Part shown: piece after piece, positions 11,550 to 23,500 of the stretch
Layout: every line of letters starts with the position of its first letter
Numbering within the stretch: the stretch's first letter is position 1
Assembly (NCBI GenBank): GCA_034508935.3
Contig: CM067453.1
Location: 24,934,972 to 24,998,971 of the forward strand
Direction of reading: 5' to 3'
Origin: Berghia stephanieae
Taxonomy: Eukaryota > Mollusca > Gastropoda > Nudibranchia > Aeolidiidae
Length of the DNA: 64,000 nucleotides
Translations under genes and position numbers: made by a program
The notes under the pieces: generated by a model
Databases searched by the model: none
What the model was told of the DNA's origin: nothing
The model's input: the letters and a program-made list of their open reading frames with translations, nothing else

Positions 11550-14500
11550 GATATAGACTGGACTTGACTTATTCCTTTTTGCTCCTCGTGGAACATAAGG
11601 CCTCTACAAGCGTCCACCATCTGCTTCTGATCTTGGCTTCCTTTTTGTTGGACTCCCATGTGAGGCCTGTCGTCTTCATTTCATCAGACCGTGAGCGCCG
11701 TCACATCTGTTTAGGGTGCCCAACCTTTCATGTCCCTTGGGGGGTTCCAGTTGCTTTCTGTTCTGCTCAAGGTTCGGCCATCCCATCTCCATTTGCTCCT
11801 CTCCTATTTTGGGTTCTCGGGGGTTTGACATTTTCCAAAATTCTATATTAGAAATGGGATCTTGTCATCTGATTTTCGAAATCCTGCGGAGGAATTTGTT
11901 TGTGAAGATCTAAATTTAGTGAGTAAAGGGTCCCTTGGTTAGTGATTCAGTAGTAATATTCACAAGAGCCCAATCGTCATAGGAGGCTAAAATCTCAAAT
12001 GTTGTGGCTTATTGTTTTCTATGATCATTGGGGTTTTTTTTACCTCATATATATTTTTTTGTCTCTCTCCATTGCAGGTCAGTCCTATGAAATCAAGTTG
12101 AAAAAAATTGGAGATTTGTCAGAACTACAAGGGAAATCTTTGAGGGTACGAGTGCATTTGATTTCATGTGTTGTGATTTGTCCATTGCGATTGGTGTCAT
12201 CTATCAAAGGCCAGCTACATATATACTGATTTAATCTCATAGACTTATTCATTTTCAATTAAAGCCGTTCAAATTCTGTTTGTTTTATTTAGTTTATTTG
12301 CTTTCAATTTTGTGTGTCGTAAGTACAAAGTATATTTCTTCTTCTTCTTCTTCGTTCCTCTGATGGACATCTATGGCTGTAGTCCGATATCTGCTATGAA
12401 GTCTGTGGTCCGCTTTAGGTCCTCAGCCTCACCATAGAGCTTTGTGTTGAGTGTTGTAGGGGTGACCCAGTGGTTCGAACGTTGCACGTTGTATCATGGG
12501 CAATCCATAAGCATATATAAAGTGGTTTCATGGTCGGTTCCACATGGGCAATAAGGGGTTGTTCCAATACCTAGCTTTGTAAACATATGTCCTCTTAGTC
12601 TATTGTGTCCTGTTCGGAGGCGGAATAGGGTGACTTGGCTACTTCGCTGAATGGCATGGATTGGATCCTGCTTGTTGTGTTCCAGGTGTGAGTCATTCCT
12701 TTCTATGTCTGTTTTTAGCTTATTATTTTCTTTTGCTGATGGTAAGTGATTGACGACTTTGGTTGTATATTTAAAACCTAACATCGACAACAAAGAAATA
12801 AAATATAATCATTGTAACAAAAAAAAAAATATGAATGTCAAGAAGAAAAAAAACCATTTTATCAATCCAAAAGGCACATATCCATACAAGGTTGCCAATT
12901 TCCCATATATTTACGGAATTCAGTACGTTATAAACCCTCAGTGTATTTTCCAATCACATGCGAAAAGGAAGATAAAATAAGTACATCATGTCTTTTTACT
13001 GGAGTTCAATGCTCAGAAAGGGGTCGGTCAATGTCTTTGTGTAAAATTTCAATCAATTTTTGCCTCCTGAATTGGCAATCCTGTCTATACTTGTATATTT
13101 TCTATGACTTGTCAACTTTAAATACTTGATTGAAAATTGATACATTGGTGGAAATTTGGTCATACGTATATGAGAAAAGAAGTATGGAAAAGAACACAGC
13201 AGAAACCAGTGGGAGAGGATATAGGAAGAAGACGATGGAGGTGGATTGGACACACGCTTAGAAAGAATGACTCAACTATAACAAAGAAAGTATTGGACTG
13301 GAACCCTCAGGGCAGAAGATCAAGGGGAAGGCCACGAGGAACATGGAGAAGAATTAAAGAAGCTGATATACAGAGAAGTGGTAAGACCTGGAATGAGATA
13401 AAAAAGTTGGCTCAGGATAGAGAAGGATGGAAAAATGTTTGTCTGTGGCCTATACCCTGACCCAGGGTGAAAAAGGCAATGATGATGATGATGATATTTC
13501 TTACAAAAATAATATTTTCGTTAATTTTCCTCTCAATATTTGGTTCAATATCAGAATCCAAAGTAAAAACCCCCAAATTTAAAAACATTTTGTATAGCTA
13601 TATAGAGTCTCTTGCCAATTCTATTCTATTCCCAATTAAAACAGTGGGATGACTGGGTAGCCAAATACCTGAACTCAGTATGATTGACTATTGGAAGAAT
13701 TGTAATTTGTTTCCCATAGATTTTCCACAGTTTCTGAAAGAGATCTAATTAGAATTGTACATCATCGTGATCATAAACACCATCATCATCATCATTATTG
13801 ATATCCTAGAAGTGGGGTGAAGTTACTGAGTTGTTAAGGCATTGCACTGTGTACCGGAGGTTCTAGCCCTGCTTCAGGCACTTTCGTTTTTTTTTTCCTT
13901 GGGCAAGATTATTGACCCCCAATTTGCTCACAAGGACAACCTGGGTCATTCCTATTGACATCAGATATCTTGTTTGGTGAATTATCTATATTCCTTCGTG
14001 GAATGCCTAGGCGACGATGTCTTATGATGTTGTGGCAGAAGGGCATAATTTACAAAAAATAAAATTTTAAAGTCGGATTTTCCTTAATTTTGTCTCTGAA
14101 AAGTTGGAAGGTCTGCTTTAATCAAAACAAATTATATGCATACATCAGTGCTAATGGTTTTACTCAGATCCGAGGAAATCCGCAATTTTTGAGTTAAAGA
14201 AGGAAAGTATTGGCAGTGGGAGAGTTGATGTGGTATGGAACAAACAGGTGCAGATTCCCATTCTACAGAAATTAGCTAGAGTATCAATGATAATTTATCA
14301 TCACAATTGCTCTAAAGGTGGCGGTTAGTGCAGTAAAAATGAGGCTTGTGGGTAATCGTTTGAAATTTTCCTCTTTTTTCACTTTTTGTCACTCTCAACT
14401 CTGATTTTTCACAATTTATATTTCCACTTTAACCAACACAGAGTATCATCAAGGTGCTTTTTCACGACCGTCGATTGCAGTTTATGGAAAAGGAGCAGCT

Positions 14501-17500
14501 AGACGTTTGGAAGAAAAACAGACCCGGTGAAAGAATCTTTGATATTGGTGAGTCTTTCTCACTGAAGGGAAGATATTGGGGGGGGGGGGGGGGGGGGGGA
14601 ACCAGTTCTGAGATCATGATTTATGGCCATAATATTGACATTAATAACAATGTGAATTTGAGTGTAAACTTCAATTTAATATAAGAAAACATATAGAATG
14701 GATGTTTTGGGTTTCCCCTTTATTAACAAAACAGGGTGCATGAAACACGACAGAAGAATGAGATAATGTACTACCACATTATCTCATTCATCTGCAGTAA
14801 TAAATGAAGCATTGTTGTGCATATTCAGCATAGTTAATTTGTGGAAATGCCCTACATAATACAAGTAAACGTTTTTATTATCATTTTTCCTTCCATCTCA
14901 CTGACAGATATTCCCTTATCATACGGCCTCATCAACGTGTATTTGGATCCAGTCTCTCTGAACCAGTTAGAGTTTGTCTGGGATCCCACAAAGGAGACTG
15001 GTGTGTATGTACGAGTCCATTGCATTTCCACAGAGTTCACTGCCAAAAAACATGGAGGAGAAAAGGGGGTGTACCATTCCGCATCCAGGTAATATTCTCT
15101 ATTTCCGAGGTTCATGTCAGTTGTGCGGATGGTTGGATGGGAGCATCACCCTTGAATCATATACCTATGATGTTCGCATGGGTGTACGATCCGATAGTGA
15201 TGTCGTTTCTTCTTCTCTTTACTAGCCTATCCTGCTTCTTTGGTTTGTGATTGTATTTTTGACAGGGGATATTTTTATTTTCTGTAAATCTTCTGCCTGT
15301 TTGTTCTTGGTTATTTATAATTTAGCTTATGATATCTTTAGGTTATGATTTTGATTTACATTTGTACTATTTTTGTTAGATTGCTTGTTTTTTTGTTTCA
15401 GTGTTCTCTCATATAACCTCAATTGTGTTGGAAGAGACCTAAAGCAACAAACAAACAAAAACAAACAAAACATGTCAGTTGTTCCAGTTTTTTGTGGGGT
15501 TTTTTCATGTACATAAAGGGTCTTTTTCCAAGTATTTCCATCCCTCATTGTCAGGGAGTTTCAGGGACTCCAACCTTACATAAATAATGCTTATTCTTAC
15601 GCATTTTGCTGAGGATTGTATGCATGATTAAAATTTTATTGGTATTAAGGCATTTTACTAATGATACACTCTTTAGTTTACTTCAACACTTTAATCTGTT
15701 GAAGCGGAAGGTCATATATTGAGTTCAATACAATATTATTTGGCTGGGTCATATCAGATTTATAAGTGGATTCTGGAGGTGGTACTATTTATATAGTCTA
15801 TGAAGAGTGAGTTTTTTCATTAATTTAAATTGTCTGCTATAAAATTACTAGAATATCCTATCATCAGATTTAACGCTTATATTATAATTTTTGAGGATAC
15901 AAGTTATACTTTATTTTATTTTATTTATTTCCCACATTCATATGTTTATTGTTGTGCTGACGAAGGGTTTGTATACGAAACGTCAATTGTCTGTATTTTT
16001 CCCATTCGAAGCCTCCCCATTATAACTCTTTCACTAGTATGACTTCTATTCTGTTTCATATCCGTAGGTTGAGACTTATGCCAATACAGAAGAGGGTAAA
16101 CTTCTACATGCTGCCTCATGTCAAGTCAAAGTTTTCAAAGTAAGTCAATGGAAATTCTTCAGTGGTGCCAACCTAACATAAATAATGCGTATTCTTACAG
16201 ATTTTTGCTTATTGTACACATTTTGTTCATATTATTAAATTTTAAAATTATTTAAGCATTTGTAACAATCATGCACTCTTTTAGTGTACTTAAACACTTT
16301 AATCTAGGTACCACAAATGCTCGCTATCGGAGAGCCGATCAGGCAGCGGGCGTAGCGTAAACGTGAAAAACTCGTAATATTTCCACTCTAATATCTTTTC
16401 TCAGAGTGGAGTGATTTCGATTTTTAAAACAGCAGTTTGAAGCTGCATTTTTATTCTTTCGTACCATATGAATCATTAAACTGTACAAAAAACATAACCC
16501 TAATTGATTCGTTTGTATCTAACGGAGCTTCTAGCACTATCTCACGCAGCGACCGGTTGATCGGCGATGGTCTGAAATAACCCCCTTTGTTTTCCTTTCG
16601 GTTTCCGTCCGCCGTCAACTGCGCATGTGTAACGAAAGTACTTCCATGAGAAAGGGGAATAACTGACCTTTCTTTTGATATCGAACAAAGCGAGGGTTTC
16701 TAACTTCGACGGACGCTACAGGCGCTTTGAAATATTTATTTGTAAAAAATACCCTCCCAGATTAAAAAATTCCATTATTGTTTGAAACCTGTGGAAACGT
16801 CATCATTTAAACTTTTTCACTGTGTGAAAATCGGCATAGTTTATATTAAGACGGCTAGCGGAACGAGCTTGGAAAAATACCATACAGAGAGCAATCACGG
16901 TCTTCTCACGCCTGGGGGAATGGCGGCTGTCACTGTCACCGCTGGCGAGCAACATCCTAACGAAACTCCGACACCGACATCGTTGTCTTTGGAACAACTG
17001 AAACAACTGCTAGGTATGTTATCTATTTAGATTTTCAGAGTTCTTATTTAATTTATAAAAATAATATTAAAATTAAAATTGTCTACTATGAATATGAAGA
17101 AATGGTTTGTTGAACTGGTGGATAATTTGTGAGTGATGTGATGATAGAAGAATAAGTTCGACCCAAGAGTGCCCTTGTTGTTCTCCTCGTTGCTAGGAAC
17201 AGGGAATGTTTACACAGTAATCTACTTACGATGTGATCACTAGATAGTTTTTATTGAATATGTTTACGATATCCCTATGACCGTGTTCAGCCTATTTGTT
17301 GTCGTACTTGTATAATGTAGCCTACTAAAATTTGATGCTGTCATTTCACCAATCATCGTATTCGTATGTTGTTGTCATTGTCATCATCATAATCATTGAT
17401 GATGTGCTGTGTTCATATTTTAGTGCCACCTTAATATTAATATCAATTTAAATGGAATCTCCATGAGTGTTAGTGAAGTGTTTAGTTAAGTTTCTTGAAT

Positions 17501-20500
17501 TTAGAGTTATAGATTTAAATCAATGTTTAATGACCCTTGCTATGGGGACATCTTTATTTACACTACCTGTATTCAAGATTTTGGATATGCAATGCCATTC
17601 ATTTTTTTCTCCCACACTAATCATTTTAGGACTTTTCTTTTTCATATTACAGAGGATGAAACCTACTTTCTGATGAAAGAGAATTTCTTAACACCCCAGG
17701 GAAGAGGTCGACCTAAGAAGTCCAAGACTTTACCATCGTCCATGATTGTGACCCATAGACTTTTGGTGCAGCTGAATTTGTTAAAATCAGAGGACGACCG
17801 ATGTACTTTTGCTGATGTAAGTTACATTCTCACTCCTACTCCTACCCATATTTGCAATTCAGTGCAGCAGGATATATCGAGATCCCTGGTCTGGGCTATT
17901 AATTTACAGAAGAGTAGACTAGCAAATTCGAAGCTGAAGCACTTTCATTTCATTTTTTGAGCCATCGACTAGGTGGTGATGGCGCTTGTGGCACATTAAG
18001 GTCATATAGGCATCTGTTTCCAGCTGTTATGTATGATGTGTGTAACTGTATACTATTGCCATGTCTATGGTCTGTATGTGCTGGGTATGTCTAGTTCAGT
18101 GAATGTTTCATTTGTCTGTATTATTTAAAATCATATTTTGTAGATGTTACGATTAAAGATTTCAATTATTTTGCCGTTGTTGGCATTCCTGTTGACAGTT
18201 TTAAATCTTCTGCGCATAACTAATTATAGTGTGTGAATTTGTGTGATTACTATTTATGATTTGACTAGAATGCGAGTACACTTTGTCTCAGTCCTAATAC
18301 TTTTACAACTAGCTTCGAATTCATGGTAAGACCATGGTTCGGTTAGAATTGAACCATGCCATGAAATGTTTAGCGGATTGAGGTTGGTTGCCATTTTAGG
18401 CTGTTTACCATGGAACTTTTCTTTTTCCAAAATGCAATTTAATGGCATATTGATACAAATTGAAGTTGAGGTACAAAATTATATTGTAGAACAAGTTCCT
18501 AGTTGTTAGGAGGGAAGCACAAATTTAATGATCAACAGTTGATAGTTACTATGCATGGTATTAATTCAAGTGGAAAAGCAATAAGCGTTTTAAGGATTTT
18601 TGAAGAACTACTGCAATCAATTTTATTATTTTTAAAACATTGGTTTTTTGGGTTTTTCTTTATTTACTCTCCAGCTTCATGACTGGCTATGCAAACTGGA
18701 CCCAACTTTGGAAAATGTCTCAAAGAGCCGGATAAGCCACCATGTGACATCGATTGTGAAGAACTGTCTGCAGATGACCACAGACGCTGTGGAGCCTTTT
18801 CTGAATCAAACATTTGATTTCCATGCTCTTTGTTTGCCATTATCGAGTTTAGGTTTGGATAGGTTACATCTCATTGGTGTTAAGCCATTTGTACCATCAC
18901 AATCTGTTGTAATTACTAATTCTGTTGTTAGAGCCTTAGAACATTTCCAGGATAAGGAAGGACTCCCTATGAGTTTTGTTATTAGATGGATAAAGAAACT
19001 GAACTCAGACGCTGTAATGTCCGATTCTCAGTTGCGTTCAAAGATATTGTCACTTTGCAAAAAAATTAGGGCTTTAGTTAAAAAACAAAAAAAATCAGGT
19101 GTTAGACCAATTGTTAGCAGAGCCTTTTTTTTTCATCTGCGCCCACTACTCCATCCCGACCAAGCAAAAGTGCTTCTGAAAAAGAATGTAAGCAGCTGAA
19201 AAAAGTGAATGATGCGCTCAATATAAATATTTCACAGAAAGAAATGGAGATACAAATTTTGAAAGAGGAACGAGAGACTTTGGTTCAAGAGAATGAGCGA
19301 TTGTCTGAACTTGAGCGTCTACTACGAGATAAAACAAAAGAGACAAAATTGCTAATCCGGCAGCTCAGAGAGACGGAACAAAATCTAGACTGCTTAAATA
19401 AGTCAAGGACTTACAAGATGAATGTCTCCTTACGAAAAGAAATTACAGAAGCAATCAGTAAGATGGATGACCTGAACAGTAACAACGAGAAGCTCAATGC
19501 TGAAATTGTGGAAATGAAAAAGAAATTAATTCTTGCACAAAAAGGTCGAAGCAGTTGGAAGCTAAAATTTGAGGATGAAAAAGTAAAAACACAATCTCTG
19601 AGTGAGCTGCAGGCCATGGATGATGGTGAAAAAGAGTGTTCTCTAAAGAATGATAGAAGTAATCGATTTAAAAACCATGTGAGACTAGCCTATATGGATC
19701 TACAAGGAAAGGCAGGAGTTGCAGCGACCAAGTGCTCTGAAGTTATTCAGATTGTTAGTAAACGTTTTTTTGGCAAGGAATTTTCACGTAAGGAACTACC
19801 CAGTATGTCTACAGCTCTAAATTTTGCAGATGAGGCACATCATATCTCAATGCACCAGGACGTAGATCAAATCAAGAAGTCAGACCACTACACCTATGCT
19901 TCTGATGCCACAAGCCGTCAAAAGCAGCATTATTTAGAAAGGCACATCATACTAGCAGACAAGACACAGTTGAGTGTAGGATTCACTGAAGTTGCAACCG
20001 ATGATGCTAACACATTGCTGGAAAAAACTCTTGAACTTCTACATGAACTGACAAATATATATTGCATAAATGCAGATGATGAAAAGAAGAGGGATGACGT
20101 CTTTAGGGAGCTTGTAGAGAAAATGAAGAGCCTCATGTCAGACAGAGCAGCAGTGAACAAATCATTCAATAAGAAGATGGCACAGTTTAGAAAGGACTAC
20201 CTTGGGGATGAAAGTGTCATTACTCACTTTGTATACTGTAATGCCCACTTCCTGTTAGGACTTGCTCAGGCAACGCAGGAGGCACTGAAGGAAATGGAAA
20301 GCGAGATTTGCCCTAGTGGACTTGGAAGAGATATGCAAGCAAAATTTGCTGCATTTTCAAATTCATCTCCAGAATCCGCAGCAATACGTTTGATAAGAAC
20401 TTCTTCGGAGTGTCTTGGTCCAAGATGCGATGAGAAAAGTGGGAGCAGAGTGAACTGGTTAGCCTATTGTGATGAACACAATATTAGATCAAAATTTTCT

Positions 20501-23500
20501 TCTTTTCGCAACAACAGATTTAACAATATATTTGATAACGCTGCTGCAACTTTATTCCATTGTCAACACATGATTGATTTCTTGTCAAATGCCAACTTTC
20601 ATTCGAACATGAAACTCCAAAGTGTCACAGCAGATGCTCTTGATGACAGAATCCTCGCCATGGTTGGAGCTGTAGCATTATTCAATATCATCATCACCGG
20701 TTCATACTGGAAATTAATGAACAGCAACCTCCCATATGGATCTTTTCCGGAGTATGTAAGAAAACTGGATTGCAAGATTGAAAACCTCGTCTCCCATGGA
20801 ATTGAAAATCAAGTTGATGCGACCTCTGTGTTCGATGACTACAGTGTTCAAGATGATGCTACGCTTGACTTGGTTTTCAATTCTTTGAAAGGACAAAAGA
20901 GTTTGTGGAGTACAACCCTTAAAAAGATTGCTGTGAAGTGCCAGATTGTGCTAAGGCGACAACTTAAAGACTTTCTGGAGGAAGAAATATACGAAGATCT
21001 GGATGAGGAGACAAAGGAGATTTTGGATACATGTCCCTTAACAAATTTATCAGGAGAACGTCTCTTCGGTGACTTAGACTATGATATGCTGAAGAGGAGA
21101 CATGCAACAACGCACCATCAGTCTTCCATAATAATGTGGAATCACAACAACACTGCTGCATGGTTTGATAAGCAAAGTAACACAAAGAAAGAAGAGCTAA
21201 TGGATTCCGCCCTTAAAAATAGAAAGTACTTGCGGGAAAAGCACCTTGAGTCTGTAAGGCGTGAAAAATAGATCATTAAAACGAAACTTGCTGCCAATAG
21301 GGAAATGATGAAACAGAAAGAAGTTAGACAGGCAGAGTTAAAAGCATCAATCCTTGACTGTGTTATCAAAGATGGAGGTGTCTGTACCACTAAGGAGGAA
21401 TTGGATGAGCTTTCCAGAAATTCAACAGTGGAATCGCTGAAAACACAGTTAAGATACAGGAAAGTGTTTAAAAATCAAAAGCACTTGAAAGTAACTGGAA
21501 CAAGAGATGAGCTTTACAAGTCATTGCTGAATACAATTGAGATGGAAGTCGAGAATAATAGCAGATCTGAGGATGGATTGGGTTAAGCTATGATTTTTTT
21601 TTTTTCCAGCAGTAGTTTTTAGTGCATTAGACAAAGTTATCTATATTGTGAGTTTTGAACTTATAAATACAAAGCATGAATAGTATATCATTTATTCAAC
21701 TAAAGCCAGTTTTTCCTTTTTTTTAAAAAATTTCCCCTTAAATTGAACTTCATTCTGAATTTAGCATAACACTTAGGGTGATAAGTTTTGGCACAATTTC
21801 TTTGTAAATTATACACTTTTATACAAAAAATACAGGGGCTGATTTGTCAGACTAAGTCTTCAAAAGTAACATTCCTGTCCTGTTGCAATATTTGTTGCAA
21901 TTCTTGTTGCAATTATTTCAATCCTACTTTTCCCTTGATGATTTTCAGTAAACGTCTTTATATGTGAAAAAGAAATATGTTGGATAGACCGCTTTGTCAA
22001 ATATTTTATTTAGAATTCTTATTAATTACACCCTTCCTTGTAATTTTATCTTAATTTTTATTTTATCATGCCTCAAGAATAGCATAGAGTACATACTGAT
22101 ATTGATATGAGAATTTTAAATCAATATATTTGTAAATAACAATTTTATGCAAATACTCGTGTTGGATAAGCCAATTTGTCATATAATATTCTTCAAGAGT
22201 CCATGTACACTACATTCTTGAAATTTTATTTTAAATTTGACTTCATTTTCGAATTTAGAATAGCAAAATCCCCTTAAAGAAGTGATTTTGAATACATATC
22301 TTTGTAAATATAATTTTTATGCAAAAATATCAGTTGGATCACAATTTTGTTACATTATTTTTCTTTTTAAGTCCAATTTCACCACCTTATTACAATTTGA
22401 TCTTAAATTTGACTTCATTTTTGCATTTAGAATGCCAAATTACATTTACATGAGGAGTTTAAAGTTAATATCTTTGCAAACAAAAAATTTATGCGAGAAA
22501 TCGTGTTTTTGTGAAAATTTTCTACCAAATGGCAAATTTGGCTCCGCAGCCATGTTTGCGCGTTCGTAAAAATATATTTTGATGTCGTAAGTCTTTGAGA
22601 AAAATTTAGCTTGTTCAGTACTTTCATGGTATGAAACTTAGAGGTTTTCATAGCTGTAAGTTCATAAATTTTGATTTTATAGTCCACCAAAAGTGCCCTC
22701 CAGTAACTCTGCGTCACAAAATTTTCACCCAAATGTTGATTTTTCCCCCATCTTTCGGCTCTCATTACAAATTTTTTTGATATTACTCGTTTTCAAATTT
22801 TTGACAATGTAAATTTTGCTTAGCCAGCTTTGTATTACAGCCAAGAAATTTTTGTTAATGTATAAAGTGAATTTGTTGTGGCATGTTGAATCTGGTAAAA
22901 ATCACATTTTTCGAATGATGCGAAAATAATAAAATTTGAAAATGGAATATCTTTGTTGAATATTGTTCGATTTTTATAAAATAACTTGCTTTCTTCATGG
23001 TTTTGCATTTACTTTTTGGTAAAATGCCCACAAATTACTTTCAGAACAAATGAAATTTTCACTTGTGGTACCTATTTAATCTGTTTGTTGATCTGAAAGT
23101 TCATCCTGGGAGTTCAATATATCATTATTTGCCTGGGTCATATCAGATGTATACATGGATTCTGGCAGTCAGTACTATTTATATTATCTATAAAGAGTAA
23201 ATTTATTCATTAATTTAAATTGCCTATTATAACATTACTAGTATGGTCTAATTGCCCGTCATCAAATTTAGTGCTAATTATAGTTTTTTGCAGGATTGTA
23301 CTCATTTTTTTCAAAATCTTACTCATTTTGGACCTCTATTGTACACGTTTACATTGGCCAGGGTTGGCAGCACTGAAAATGAAATAATTTGACCTCAGAT
23401 AATGTTTGTAAAATATGTGAGTGACCCTTCGCCTCAAAACGGTATTAAGTCGGGATGATTAATATGCTGAAAATTGAATTTATTACCAGAAATATCAGAC

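Larger units (their letters stand above)
16920..21586 (+). pseudogene. Transposase-like gene of the 6.77-kb element (3 exons, lightly decayed)
   Basis: Exon 1 16920-17013 ([13 protein letters not shown]..., donor CTAG|GTATGT). Exon 2 17653-17816 (AT-hook 'GRGRPKKSK', '[11 protein letters not shown]', donor GAT|GTAAGT). Exon 3 from 18675. All phases match. Exon 3 holds a helical segment ('[19 protein letters not shown]'), a long coiled coil (19205-19620, Lys/Glu heptads) and an RNase-H-like core. In the core: 'YASDATSR' (first Asp), '[11 protein letters not shown]' (second Asp candidate), 'CNAHFLLG' (the C-x-x-H seen in hAT proteins), 'RNNRFNNIF', and '[18 protein letters not shown]' (Glu candidate). 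Total about 1,050 residues. Damage: one frame change at the T9 run near 19122-19130, and one in-frame TAG at 21269-21271 with the same frame open to 21586. Similar proteins occur as uncharacterised multicopy genes in many invertebrates, from memory of the family. Not a host gene. Confidence 0.75.
16305..23076 (+). mobile_element. DNA transposon with hAT-like DDE transposase, nearly complete
   Basis: Ends TAGGTACCACAAATG and the inverse CACTTGTGGTACCTA are a 15-bp TIR with one mismatch. Target duplication TTTAATC (16298-16304 and 23077-23083) is 7 bp, or 8 bp (TTTAATCT) if the left T belongs to the target. The uninterrupted family K copy at 15562 confirms the empty site. The element is 6772 bp: a GC-richer 5' leader, a two-intron transposase gene, and about 1.4 kb of AT-rich 3' sequence with degenerate ~170-bp tandem repeats. 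A plain DNA transposon; the superfamily is not certain, with hAT or a KDZ/Zisupton-type relative most likely. Confidence 0.85.
16158..23377. mobile_element. MITE family K, copy 2, split by a 6.77-kb transposon
   Basis: Left end TTCAGTGGTGCCAACC and right end GGTTGGCAGCACTGAA form a 16-bp TIR with one mismatch. Its halves (16158-16304 and 23077-23377) together reproduce the order seen in copy 1. The insertion point falls inside CACTTTAATCTG. Confidence 0.8.

Noticed and set aside
14974-15250. Open frames in alternative registers over CP2 exon 6 and the following repeat
   Set aside because: They arise from the exon's frame break and from the family P repeat. Only the 'VPFRIQV' stretch is informative, and it is treated under exon 6.
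17523-17960. 145-codon open frame
   Set aside because: Only 17653-17816 is bounded by good splice sites and fits neighbouring phases; the rest is intron read-through.
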